DNA of 14,443 bases, taken from Candidatus Uhrbacteria bacterium. GTDB taxonomy: Bacteria; Patescibacteriota; Patescibacteriia; UBA9934; UBA10169. The first letter of the stretch is position 1. Every line of letters starts with the position of its first letter. The notes under the pieces were generated by a model, which searched no databases, had not been told where the DNA came from, and saw only the letters and a list, made by a program, of their open reading frames with translations. The stretch covers positions 3,867-18,309 of the forward strand of contig DNYJ01000028.1 of NCBI GenBank assembly GCA_003505155.1, read 5' to 3'. Positions 1 through 6,270 of the stretch are shown in pieces. Made by a program: the position numbers and the translations under genes.

Positions 1-66
1 CTCGCCGCCGCGCACGAATACGCCGGCCGCCTCGTTTACCAAGACTCCGACCGCTGGCCGTTCTAG
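1..66 (+). CDS. C-terminal end of an unidentified protein, cut by the window edge
   Basis: The first reading frame is open from base 1 to a TAG at 64-66 and encodes 21 residues ending in YQDSDRWPF. Nearly all codons end in G or C, as in a real gene of this genome. The fragment is too short to name. Frame 2 is also open, to about 125, but its last part runs into the end of the convergent ATPase gene, so frame 1 is preferred. It would end 29 nt before the stop of the minus-strand ATPase gene, making the two convergent. Confidence 0.4.
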   Translation, partial: LAAAHEYAGRLVYQDSDRWPF

Positions 67-95
67 AAAAAGCCGTACTATTCTTCTACTGTTGT

Positions 96-1493
96 TCAGT
101 GTTGTAGCCCCAAAAGAACTTGCTTGAACAAGGTACCGTTGACACGATAAACTCCTTTCGTTTCATCTTTGGCCACAAACGTCGTATCTATCAACGGTTG
201 AACCGCATCCGCATCCATATCCGAAGTCGAAACTTCACCTTCCAAAATCAGTCGGTCGATGAGAGCGCGTTCCACATCGTTCATGGAGCGGTTATATACT
301 TGTCTATAATTATCGATTGCCGATCTGAAAGCATCCTGAAGTTCCCAATATTTTTTTCCAGTTAATGCGTCTATGTCTTCGGCACGATACGAGAACCTAT
401 AATTTTTGTGTTCGGAGAACTGAGTCATTAACGCGCGGCAAACCTGATTGACTTCCATTGGACGGCCTCCAGTAAACTCAAGGATTCGCCGAATCGCGTC
501 ATCAGTAAAAGTAATTTTCGTCCCATCAAGAGGTTTCCTGACCAGCCTTCCAACCTCTTCCACAATAAGCGGCCGCACAAAATGAGTTTCATAGCCGACA
601 AAAATCTCCTGAAAAGAATCTTCAAAAGAAGCGATCCTGTGCAAGACAATGGCAAGCCGTATCTGGCTTAAATCCTTGAGACTGGCAAGATACTTCATTT
701 TTTCCGGTTGTTTGATGAATCCAACGACTTCATCAAGAGATAAAAACATCTCCTCGTCTTTCTGTGCAAGATACTCATTGAGAAATTCAAAAGGAGATTT
801 TCGACTTTTTGTCATTTGTTGTTTTATCTCATCCTCCTTTGGATATCTGTCCTTCGGTTTCACGTCTCCAAACTCCCTCTCGACAATAAATTCGACGACG
901 CTGTCTGCTCCAAAATGGTTTTGAAAATCTTCCAATGACTCTTCTTCGCCCAAATACTCTGTCATGGCATCGATGAATAGAGAGTGTTTCGCGCCAAATT
1001 GATGCGTCTCTAAAGATCTGACCATGCTGGTTTTTCCCATACGCCAATTACCTCGAATCAACACAGGCATATGAGAACGAAGTTTCTCTGCGATGTCGGC
1101 TTCTTGATCGAGCCGAACCATGCTATCGGGGACGGGCATGGCTTGCGGATATTTGTCTGCAACCGTGCTAAAATATTTGTCTATTTTTTCTTTCCGCAAA
1201 ACTTCGATAACAAAATCTAGGTCATCCGCTTCCCATTGTCCGTCTTCCACTTGTTCGTCGGTGTATTTAAGCCGACCCTCTGCTTTAGCAAACTCATAAC
1301 GAGATTCATCTACTAATCTTCCCCTCCATGGGTCTTTTTGTATTCGTCTCATCAATGCTTTGATGTCTGCAAGATCCTGCTCTCTCTCTACGGCAAATAC
1401 CTCATCGAACAGAGCGAGTTCTTGAGCCTCAACAGCGTTCGTCCCGGGTGCCGTATCCCCACTTGGACGTCGCGTGCCTTCAAAATCTCCCAT
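96..1493 (-). CDS. P-loop ATPase (AAA/STAND-like) with C-terminal winged helix
   Basis: Predicted cytoplasmic ATPase of 465 residues. The Walker A motif is GNWRMGKTS at residues 148-156, Walker B is MFLSLDEV with D254/E255, and a sensor-like strand lies near IRLAIVLHR (279-286). TGGRP at 341-345 resembles the lid region of archaeal-type and STAND ATPases. Residues about 402-462 look like a winged helix. The first 120 residues are charged and helical with no known domain. The open frame continues upstream to 1586, but those codons are the tRNA-Pro gene read in frame, so the ATG at 1493 (44 nt after the tRNA) is chosen. No good Shine-Dalgarno precedes it, so it may be co-transcribed with the tRNA. 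The role is unknown: the architecture fits a regulator or conflict-type ATPase, but no partner effector is adjacent. The ATPase call is firm, the subfamily is not. Confidence 0.8.
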   Translation of the reverse strand: MGDFEGTRRPSGDTAPGTNAVEAQELALFDEVFAVEREQDLADIKALMRRIQKDPWRGRLVDESRYEFAKAEGRLKYTDEQVEDGQWEADDLDFVIEVLRKEKIDKYFSTVADKYPQAMPVPDSMVRLDQEADIAEKLRSHMPVLIRGNWRMGKTSMVRSLETHQFGAKHSLFIDAMTEYLGEEESLEDFQNHFGADSVVEFIVEREFGDVKPKDRYPKEDEIKQQMTKSRKSPFEFLNEYLAQKDEEMFLSLDEVVGFIKQPEKMKYLASLKDLSQIRLAIVLHRIASFEDSFQEIFVGYETHFVRPLIVEEVGRLVRKPLDGTKITFTDDAIRRILEFTGGRPMEVNQVCRALMTQFSEHKNYRFSYRAEDIDALTGKKYWELQDAFRSAIDNYRQVYNRSMNDVERALIDRLILEGEVSTSDMDADAVQPLIDTTFVAKDETKGVYRVNGTLFKQVLLGLQH

Positions 1494-1537
1494 AGTTTTA
1501 TTCGATGAATCTTTATTGGCTTTCAGAAAATCCAACT

Positions 1538-1614
1538 TGGTCGGGGCGACAGGGCTCGAACCTGCGACCTCGTGGTCCCAAACCACGCGCTCTAGCCTGC
1601 TGAGCTACGCCCCG
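1538..1614 (-). tRNA. tRNA-Pro (anticodon UGG)
   Basis: A 77-nt cloverleaf. The acceptor arms CGGGGCG and CGCCCCG pair perfectly, the discriminator is A, and CCA is encoded (1538-1540). The anticodon arm is CGTGG-TTTGGGA-CCACG with TGG at the anticodon position; the T arm reads GTCGCAGGTTCGAGCCCTGTC. It closely resembles other bacterial tRNA-Pro(UGG) genes. It sits 35 nt downstream of the end of the base-modification gene and 44 nt upstream of the ATPase start, all on the same strand. Confidence 0.97.
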
Positions 1615-1624
1615 TAGCGCGGCA

Positions 1625-1653
1625 ACTCTAGCAAATATTCTCTCTTTGATCAA
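1625..1653 (-). promoter_or_regulatory. Candidate promoter for tRNA-Pro
   Basis: On the minus strand, TTGATC, a 17-nt spacer and TAGAGT lie just upstream of the tRNA, which would put the start site a few bases before its 5' end. Each hexamer matches four of six consensus positions. The -35 overlaps the stop codon of the upstream gene. The alternative is read-through from the HD gene promoter. Confidence 0.4.
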
Positions 1654-2501
1654 CTGTACCGGTAGTACCTTCTTCGCCCTTTTCCTTGCGAAAGATTCGT
1701 ATACTTGCGAAACTCGCAGAGCGCGCCTTCCATATTGGTGAGCGAGAGAAACGGCATGTTAGAGCCTGCTTCCATATAGGCGATGTCGCGCCAAGCATCG
1801 GGAAGCATCGAGCCTTGTGCGATGTGCAACCGACGCAACGGTTCCTCGCGTTCTCCTGCGGTAAGTTTTCGTCCTACAAGAAGATCCAGCCCCCACGCAG
1901 CTCCAGGACCGATCGCCACAAAATCGTTGTCCGTCCATCCTTGGCGAAAAAATCCCACCGAAGCAAGATCCGTCCAAATTTCCCCGGCGAGAAATGATCC
2001 GACGCAAGGAATCGTCATCAGGATTTCGTGCGCCGCCTCTGGAGTGGGTGCCCCGTCCAACCGTGCGACCAAGTCGGGAACGTCAAGCGCCTTGAGATGC
2101 TCAAGAATCGTCACATGCTTGGGACGTTCGTCATGCCCGGGAGAAATAATGTAGGCGTTGTTGAAAATCGGTTGACCTTTCCTCCGCATACGCTCGAACC
2201 CCGCGAGCACCACATCCGTCTCTTCTTGACGAAAGAGATCAATGCCGAGATCTTCGTACAATCGCCGCAGATTGAAAAAACGAAAAAAGACAATGTTCAA
2301 AACCTGCTCCCGACGATTCCGGCATCGGTTGAGACGCCCCATGAGTGCGCGCGTGGAAGCATCGAGCTCGCGGTACATGTTGCAAAACTTGTAGGTCGAA
2401 AGAATCGGGTCTTCCGTCCAAGGCGCCGGTAGACGTAAAACGAACCGTCGGTACCAAATGGACTGACGCTCAAAAATGAAGGCAAAGAATCGCTCTTCCA
2501 T
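1650..2501 (-). CDS. alpha-glutamyl/putrescinyl thymine pyrophosphorylase / 5-hmdU kinase helical-domain family protein
   Basis: 283 residues. The family signatures are visible in order: RQSIWYRRF (12-20), PWTEDPIL (27-34), KFCNMYRELD (38-47), a helix-hairpin-helix-like stretch MTIPCVGSFLAGEIWTDL (162-179), DNDFVAIGPGAAWGL (191-205) and the terminal LTNMEGALCEFRKY (254-267). This family, distantly related to DNA glycosylases, is known from phages and bacteria with hypermodified thymine. It is proposed to act on pyrophosphorylated 5-hydroxymethyluracil in DNA or to form the helical part of the hmU kinase. There is no P-loop, so it is the stand-alone form. The frame opens at a TTG at 2525, but the ATG at 2501 is chosen because it follows the HD stop codon by two bases, with GGAAG about 13 nt upstream. 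It is co-transcribed with the HD gene. The family assignment is confident; the reaction in this organism is inferred. Confidence 0.8.
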   Translation of the reverse strand: MEERFFAFIFERQSIWYRRFVLRLPAPWTEDPILSTYKFCNMYRELDASTRALMGRLNRCRNRREQVLNIVFFRFFNLRRLYEDLGIDLFRQEETDVVLAGFERMRRKGQPIFNNAYIISPGHDERPKHVTILEHLKALDVPDLVARLDGAPTPEAAHEILMTIPCVGSFLAGEIWTDLASVGFFRQGWTDNDFVAIGPGAAWGLDLLVGRKLTAGEREEPLRRLHIAQGSMLPDAWRDIAYMEAGSNMPFLSLTNMEGALCEFRKYTNLSQGKGRRRYYRYS

Positions 2502-2503
2502 CG

Positions 2504-3130
2504 TCACGATTGATCTTCCACCCAAGTAACTCCGACCGCATCGAACTGCCGTCGCAGGTCGGCTTTAATCACCTCCAGCATATCGTTGAGCTCCGGAAAG
2601 TGGTAAGACGCCTCATCAAATGCCTTCACCGCTTGGTTCGCGTAATCACCATGAAACTCTTTGGGAATGTACACCTCCACACCGTGTTCCGCGATGTGAA
2701 GGAACCCTTCCATGCGGTCGAGTGCCTTCACAAACTTTGCCTCTTTGGATGTTTGAAATTCGAACGTGTCCCAAATGTTACGCACCCAATCGCCAAACGC
2801 AACTCCTTCCGTCAATTCCTCCATTGCCTCTTTTTCCTTTTCTTGTTTCTCGGAGACGGCACGTTTGCTAATCATGAATTCGTACGCGTCGAAGTCGCCC
2901 GTCTTGGCTTCCGCAAGGTCGTGAAGAAGCGCGATGCCGAGCGCTTTTTCAAGATCAACGTCAACCTTGCATTCGTGACCGATGAGAAAGACCATAAGCG
3001 TGAGCCTCCAGGAATGTTCTGCAACGGTATCGCCATCGCTTTTAAGAGAGGCTCGAAACCTGGGAGAGGATTTGAGTCCTCCGGCTCGATTGAGAAACAA
3101 GAGGAGCTCTTTGACTTTGGTAACTTGCAT
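2504..3130 (-). CDS. HD-domain 5'-nucleotidase-like phosphohydrolase (YfbR type)
   Basis: 208 residues, close to the usual YfbR size. The metal-binding HD residues are present: H39 in AEHSW, H70-D71 in LLHDLAEAKTGD with E74 and D79, and D138 in KALDRMEG. YfbR enzymes remove the 5' phosphate from deoxynucleoside monophosphates in the cytoplasm, using a divalent metal. The ATG at 3130 is used: upstream codons to 3238 lie beyond the predicted promoter and have no family resemblance. The stop is two bases before the ATG of the base-modification gene, so the pair is translationally coupled, and this enzyme may process the nucleotides or products that gene handles. The fold and active site are clear; the substrate is not. 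Confidence 0.87.
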   Translation of the reverse strand: MQVTKVKELLLFLNRAGGLKSSPRFRASLKSDGDTVAEHSWRLTLMVFLIGHECKVDVDLEKALGIALLHDLAEAKTGDFDAYEFMISKRAVSEKQEKEKEAMEELTEGVAFGDWVRNIWDTFEFQTSKEAKFVKALDRMEGFLHIAEHGVEVYIPKEFHGDYANQAVKAFDEASYHFPELNDMLEVIKADLRRQFDAVGVTWVEDQS

Positions 3131-3162
3131 AGATGTCTTGGTTCGGGAATAAGATGATGTAC

Positions 3163-3190
3163 ATGATACCAGTTTATTCTTCCTTCTCAA
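3163..3190 (-). promoter_or_regulatory. Promoter of the HD / base-modification operon
   Basis: On the minus strand TTGAGA (3185-3190), a 16-nt spacer and TATCAT (3163-3168), with an extended-10 TG one base upstream (TGGTATCAT). Both hexamers match five of six consensus positions. The predicted start near 3156 gives a leader of about 26 nt before the ATG at 3130. Confidence 0.7.
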
Positions 3191-3263
3191 TGTCTTCGAA
3201 GTGTCTGATCGGAAACATAGTTGAAGGCCCCACTCCACTCTTGCGAGCTTCGTTGGGGGCGAG

Positions 3264-3299
3264 GCTCTCCCGACCGCACCAAGGTGAAGCCGGGAGAGC
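3264..3299 (-). terminator. GC-rich hairpin after the last gene of the GC-rich operon
   Basis: GCTCTCCCG (3264-3272) pairs perfectly with CGGGAGAGC (3291-3299) across an 18-nt loop. It lies 17 nt past the stop of the gene at 3317 and upstream of the HD promoter, the right place for a terminator. No T-run follows on the minus strand, so it may be a stability element or a rho-dependent end instead. Confidence 0.4.
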
Positions 3300-3316
3300 G
3301 AGGGTGAAGGTGCGAT

Positions 3317-3709
3317 TCAGGGCTTCCAACCCCCCTGGCACAGGATCAGCTCCATGAATGCCGCCGCATCCTCGATTTCGTTGATTCCGATGATTGGTTG
3401 AACGAGCATGCAGCGGAACTCGCAGTCTGCCGCCGCACACGCGAGCTCTAGTGCCAGCTCTCCTTGAGCCTCGGTTGCCAGCGGCAATGGGGGATGACCC
3501 TCGCCCCTTCTAATACCGAGAAAATTCCTGTAATTGGCAAGGTACTCGACGAAGAAGGTGGGGTAACCTCCACGACGCCCAGAACCTTCGAAGAGTTTCC
3601 TCTTTTGTTCCTCTCTCAGTGGCCGGTCATCTCGCTTCGCCCTCACTTCATCGATTGCCTCGAATCCAATTTCGGCCCACTTTGGGTACGAGTATGGGGA
3701 CTTTGTCAT
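3317..3709 (-). CDS. Hypothetical protein, last gene of the GC-rich operon
   Basis: 130 residues, not recognised. The N-terminal half is charged (many Arg, Lys and Glu) with a GSGRRGGYP turn near residues 43-51. The second half is hydrophobic and helical, with cysteines at 91, 96, 100 and 124, a spacing that is not a classical zinc motif. There is no signal peptide or clear membrane segment. The ATG at 3709 is preceded by GAGAGG nine bases away, just 3' of leader element A. It is read in the same direction as the three upstream GC-rich genes. The coding call rests on the long frame, GC-biased third positions, a sensible start context and conserved leader placement. No function is proposed. 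Confidence 0.65.
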   Translation of the reverse strand: MTKSPYSYPKWAEIGFEAIDEVRAKRDDRPLREEQKRKLFEGSGRRGGYPTFFVEYLANYRNFLGIRRGEGHPPLPLATEAQGELALELACAAADCEFRCMLVQPIIGINEIEDAAAFMELILCQGGWKP

Positions 3710-3720
3710 GTGCTATTTCC

Positions 3721-3804
3721 TCTCACCACCTCCCGAGCGACATTGCTCGAGAGGCGGAGTTGAAGGGGGAATGCGTGATGCGTTCCCGAGGCTGGGGTCC
3801 TCCC
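3721..3804 (-). promoter_or_regulatory. Structured leader element, copy A
   Basis: An 84-nt element filling almost the whole gap between the genes at 3806 and 3709. Read on the minus strand it has a first hairpin GGGAACGC-ATCAC-GCATTCCC (one C-A mismatch), an invariant CCTTCAACTCCG linker, then a second 10-bp hairpin CCTCTCGAGC-AATGTC-GCTCGGGAGG. The 3' arm of the second hairpin contains GGGAGG. An ungapped copy at 4530-4613 differs at 12 of 84 positions. The changes fall mostly in hairpin arms and loops, and one inner base pair is swapped from C-G to T-A. It is probably an RNA-level control or processing element; it could instead be a repeat that mobilises with these genes. Confidence 0.7.
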
Positions 3805-3805
3805 G

Positions 3806-4519
3806 TTACTTCCTCTGTCGCCATATCGACTCGAGAGTCGGGCAGTAGGAGACGCCTGGTTTCAGATAGGATAGCTGCCCAATCGTCGGCTCATCGTGAG
3901 GTATCTGCAGAGGCATACGCGCACCATGACCGGCTAACGTGATCCGGTCGTACGCTTCGTCGTAACGTATGTAGATCGGTCCAAACTCCCCCACCCTCTC
4001 GGGACCTTTTTGGAGATCGAACGCCGGAAGGTAGTAGCGATTCCCCCGATGCGCCGTCATTCGGAGAAAGTTCGGGTGTTGTGCAAACACACACAGTGGT
4101 TCGAGACACAAGAGCGACGTCGGTGACAGACGTTCGCGTGTCCAGTGTGAATCCCTCCATGGGTACGCATTCATTTGGACTCGCAGCCACCTCCGCGTCA
4201 TGGGCTGCCACGATGCCCCCGAGATGTCTCGAACATCATAGGGCTGAAGTTGGTCGATGTTGTGCTCCGCCCACGATCGTGAGTAGACACTTTCCGACCA
4301 TCCCCAGATGAACCGGAACGTCGAGGTAATCGTGTCGAGTGAGTCGACCAGCACGATCGCCACTTGATCGTCATGCAGACCTGGATCTGGAGAATCCTCT
4401 TTCCCCACGAACTTCAGACTCGCGGGGTCGACACCCTGCCCGCGCAGCCGACCGTCGGATTCCCGACGAACCTGATCGGGAGAATGGTAGAACTGGCTCC
4501 ACGGCAGTGCATCGTTCAT
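3806..4519 (-). CDS. Hypothetical tryptophan-rich protein of the GC-rich operon
   Basis: 237 residues, no family recognised. It is rich in Trp, Tyr and Arg, for example FIWGWSESVYSRSW near residues 69-82 and a short segment around MTRRWLRVQ (107-115). No P-loop, zinc motif, signal peptide or membrane helix is seen. LHDDQVAIVLVDSLDTI (48-64) could be a beta strand plus loop of an alpha/beta core. The stop TAA abuts leader element A, and the ATG at 4519 directly follows leader element B. In that copy a four-codon ATG-GTA-GGG-ACA-TGA overlaps the start as ATGA. Third positions are strongly G or C, like its operon neighbours and unlike the flanking ATPase gene. It is very likely a real gene; its role is unknown. 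Confidence 0.68.
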   Translation of the reverse strand: MNDALPWSQFYHSPDQVRRESDGRLRGQGVDPASLKFVGKEDSPDPGLHDDQVAIVLVDSLDTITSTFRFIWGWSESVYSRSWAEHNIDQLQPYDVRDISGASWQPMTRRWLRVQMNAYPWRDSHWTRERLSPTSLLCLEPLCVFAQHPNFLRMTAHRGNRYYLPAFDLQKGPERVGEFGPIYIRYDEAYDRITLAGHGARMPLQIPHDEPTIGQLSYLKPGVSYCPTLESIWRQRK

Positions 4520-4529
4520 GTCCCTACCA

Positions 4530-4613
4530 TCTCACCACCTCCCGAGCGGGGTTGCTCGAGGGGCGGAGTTGAAGGGGGAATGTATGGCACATTCCCGAGG
4601 TTGGGATCCTCCC
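4530..4613 (-). promoter_or_regulatory. Structured leader element, copy B
   Basis: The second copy of the 84-nt leader, immediately upstream of the gene starting at 4519. The first hairpin GGGAATGT-GCCAT-ACATTCCC is perfect here. The second is CCCCTCGAGC-AACCCC-GCTCGGGAGG, with one mismatch and one wobble. The linker CCTTCAACTCCG is unchanged from copy A. GGAGG in the last arm is spaced seven bases from an ATG that opens a four-codon frame, and 18 bases from the ATG of the gene. The 5' end of the element overlaps the arm of the long hairpin at 4605-4644, so the two structures could compete. Confidence 0.7.
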
Positions 4614-4644
4614 CGCCGCGTGCGAACACACGACGAGGAGGATC
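4605..4644 (-). terminator. 18-bp hairpin capped by a UUCG loop
   Basis: On the minus strand GATCCTCCT plus CGTCGTGTG pairs with CACGCGGCG plus GGGAGGATC around TTCG: 18 pairs including three G-T wobbles in total. It begins 19 nt after the stop of the 72-residue gene. UUCG-capped stems of this strength often end transcripts or block nucleases. There is no T-run after it, and its 3' arm is the 5' end of leader element B, so partial termination or an RNA switch is also possible. Confidence 0.6.
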
Positions 4645-4663
4645 AAGGCGGAAGGACGCCGTG

Positions 4664-4882
4664 CTACTTGGGCTCCAGCACCGGGTTCTGGTCATCCGGG
4701 GGCGGCCCTCCGGCATCATCGATGTCCCGGTAGTGCTCCTGCCACCGCTCGTTCGACCAGTCGTCGGACTTGAGCCCGCCGCTGGAGGAGCGGCCGGAGT
4801 CGGGGCCCTTCGAGCTGTCGGGGGAGGAGCGGCCGGAGCCAGAGCTTCCGCCCTTGCTTCCGGAAGAAGAATTGGGACCCAT
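4664..4882 (-). CDS. Small Ser/Gly-rich hypothetical protein
   Basis: 72 residues. Residues 1-43 are almost entirely Ser, Gly, Pro, Lys and Asp (low complexity, likely disordered), followed by a conserved-looking tail with SDDWSNERWQEHYRDIDD and an acidic, proline-rich end. There is no signal peptide or membrane segment. The ATG at 4882 has only a weak GGAA-type ribosome site. A perfect small hairpin CGTGAA-CCA-TTCACG at 4944-4958 lies in its leader. It sits between two longer genes of the GC-rich operon with matching base composition. The longer frame that includes it runs antiphase through the next gene and is rejected. It could be a chance frame, but the WSNERWQEHY tail is unusual for noise. 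Confidence 0.5.
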   Translation of the reverse strand: MGPNSSSGSKGGSSGSGRSSPDSSKGPDSGRSSSGGLKSDDWSNERWQEHYRDIDDAGGPPPDDQNPVLEPK

Positions 4883-4978
4883 GCTGTTTTTCCATTCCGT
4901 CCTGTTCGCGTGGACGAGACGCTTTCTCGACCCGAGCCCATCGCGTGAACCATTCACGGATCGGAGCGGGATGAAGAC

Positions 4979-4998
4979 CCGGACGTGAACACGTCCGG
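4979..4998 (-). terminator. Hairpin just after the 385-residue gene
   Basis: CCGGACGTG and CACGTCCGG form a perfect inverted repeat with a two-base centre (in practice eight pairs and a four-base loop). It starts 27 nt past the stop codon at 5026. A weak T-rich GTCTTCATC follows on the minus strand. It may attenuate or stabilise transcripts between the first and second genes of the operon. Confidence 0.4.
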
Positions 4999-5025
4999 TG
5001 TAGAGAGTGAGAGAAAGACCGATGG

Positions 5026-6183
5026 TCAGCGGTAGATCGCGGGGATCTCCGGCAGGGGCGGCATCTCGAGTTCGACGCCGAGGCGCTCGGCGAGGAACCG
5101 AAGCGCGAGCTCGATTCCGCGGGGAATGTTGAAGAATCGCGATCCTGCGAAGACCCACTGGGCGCGATCCGACCAGTCGGGACGTGCCTGCGCGAGCGCT
5201 GATTCCTGATCGTGCACTCTCGCCTGCCGAAGCTGCTGGAGATGCATCTGACCCTCGTGCCAGAACGGACCGAGGACCTGTCCGAGCTGGTCGAGATCTC
5301 CCCATCGCTTCACGGAGAGGTCTCCCGCCACGGCCTCCGCATTGACCTCCATGGTCGAACGTAACTCCCCATACGCTCCACCGCACAGAGCGGGGTTGCG
5401 CCCGAGCGAGTAGTCGAGGAGCATGGCAACCCAGCAATCCATGGGACCCAGATCGCCGACGCGCGAAAGTGCCTCTTCGAGGGTCACCTTGCGCCCCCCA
5501 CCCTTGATGCCTCCACATCGGCACGGCGCACAGCCGCACCAATGGCAAGAGTGAATTCCCTGCGCGTCGGGCATCCCGTACTTGCGCAGGTGATGTGCCA
5601 CGAACTCCTCGGCGGTGAGGGTTGGATCCAGAGTGCAAGCGACGAGGTGACCCAGGATGATCCCGAGCCCCCTCTGCATCTCGAGCTCCTCCCACTCGGC
5701 GAGTTGATCGGGGGTGAGCTTGTCGCGACCGAAGTTGATGAAGCGTGCGAGGTAGCGCGCGGACGCGAGCGGACCCCGCTTGTCGCCGAGTTCCATGGCG
5801 AATGTCCCCATGGTGGTGGCGATGTACTGCTCCAAAGCCCCCACGTGGACGAGGAAGGGATCCTCGCTGTCACGATGGGCACCGAGGAGTACCGCGTGGC
5901 GAAACGTCATACGCATCGCCACGTTATGATCCAGTGCCACCCCCGCTCCGAAGTCGGGGTCTCCTCCATCCGTGATGAAGTGGGCGGACATCTCCTCGGG
6001 AGTCGGCTGCATCTTTCGCGCGCAGTCCCGGTAGGGAGACTTGCGCATGGCGAGCTCGAAGGGCGCGAACTGGTACATGTGCACCAGCTGTACATAGGGA
6101 ATGTCGAACTGATTGAGGATCAGCTCGTTGAACTTGTAGATGAGCGAGATAACGCTCAACCAACTCCAGTCTTTGAGCTTCAT
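5026..6183 (-). CDS. Hypothetical protein with a Cys-rich metal-binding-like cluster, first gene of the GC-rich operon
   Basis: 385 residues, not recognised. It is predicted to be mostly helical, with a hydrophobic N-terminal part (WSWLSVISLIYKFNELIL, residues 6-23) that is amphipathic rather than a clean membrane helix. The striking feature is HSCHWCGCAPCRCGG: cysteines at 213, 216, 218, 221 and 223 with histidines 211 and 214, arranged CxxCxCxxCxC, suited to zinc or an iron-sulfur centre. Further His-rich stretches (AVLLGAHRD, VAHHLRKYG) may also contribute. The frame begins at a TTG at 6204, but the ATG at 6183 has an ideal AAGGAG eight bases upstream. The sigma70-like promoter at 6242-6270 drives it. 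It is divergent from a TrmB-like regulator. Real gene; function unknown. Confidence 0.75.
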   Translation of the reverse strand: MKLKDWSWLSVISLIYKFNELILNQFDIPYVQLVHMYQFAPFELAMRKSPYRDCARKMQPTPEEMSAHFITDGGDPDFGAGVALDHNVAMRMTFRHAVLLGAHRDSEDPFLVHVGALEQYIATTMGTFAMELGDKRGPLASARYLARFINFGRDKLTPDQLAEWEELEMQRGLGIILGHLVACTLDPTLTAEEFVAHHLRKYGMPDAQGIHSCHWCGCAPCRCGGIKGGGRKVTLEEALSRVGDLGPMDCWVAMLLDYSLGRNPALCGGAYGELRSTMEVNAEAVAGDLSVKRWGDLDQLGQVLGPFWHEGQMHLQQLRQARVHDQESALAQARPDWSDRAQWVFAGSRFFNIPRGIELALRFLAERLGVELEMPPLPEIPAIYR

Positions 6184-6231
6184 GATGACTGCTCCTTCTG
6201 TCAATGCACGAACGGACAGCCCGTGTGCTTA

Positions 6232-6261
6232 TTGACAAAGCAATATAAACAGTTCTATAGT
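6232..6261 (+). promoter_or_regulatory. Promoter of the TrmB / DNPH1-like / mgtE operon
   Basis: TTGACA (6232-6237, perfect consensus), an 18-nt spacer and TATAGT (6256-6261). Transcription would start near 6268, about 40 nt before the ATG at 6308. It overlaps the opposite-strand promoter at 6242-6270 face to face, so the two can hardly be occupied together. Confidence 0.7.
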
Positions 6262-6270
6262 TGTTTTCAA
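6242..6270 (-). promoter_or_regulatory. Promoter of the GC-rich operon
   Basis: On the minus strand TTGAAA (6265-6270), a 17-nt spacer and TATATT (6242-6247), each matching five of six consensus positions. It drives the gene starting at 6183 after a leader of about 50 nt. This stretch is AT-rich, in contrast to the GC-rich genes it serves. Confidence 0.7.

Noticed and set aside
2510..3157. Plus-strand open frame of 215 codons
   Set aside because: It mirrors the HD gene, whose catalytic motifs are clear on the other strand.
3220..3300. Possible third copy of the leader element upstream of the HD gene
   Set aside because: Only a short CCTTCAACT word and general GC-rich hairpin character are shared; the two-hairpin layout does not align.
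3174..3440. Minus-strand frame across the gap upstream of the HD gene
   Set aside because: It overlaps the 130-residue gene in another frame and runs through the hairpin at 3264-3299; no start signal.
3721..4613. CRISPR or tandem repeat array
   Set aside because: Only two copies exist, about 800 bp apart with a gene between them; there are no regular spacers and no cas genes.
4664..5695. Long minus-strand open frame of 343 codons upstream of and including the 72-residue gene
   Set aside because: Its upstream part is out of frame with, and fully inside, the better supported gene at 5026-6183; its composition is arginine/glycine-rich as expected of a GC-rich shadow frame. Only the last 72 codons have a credible independent start.
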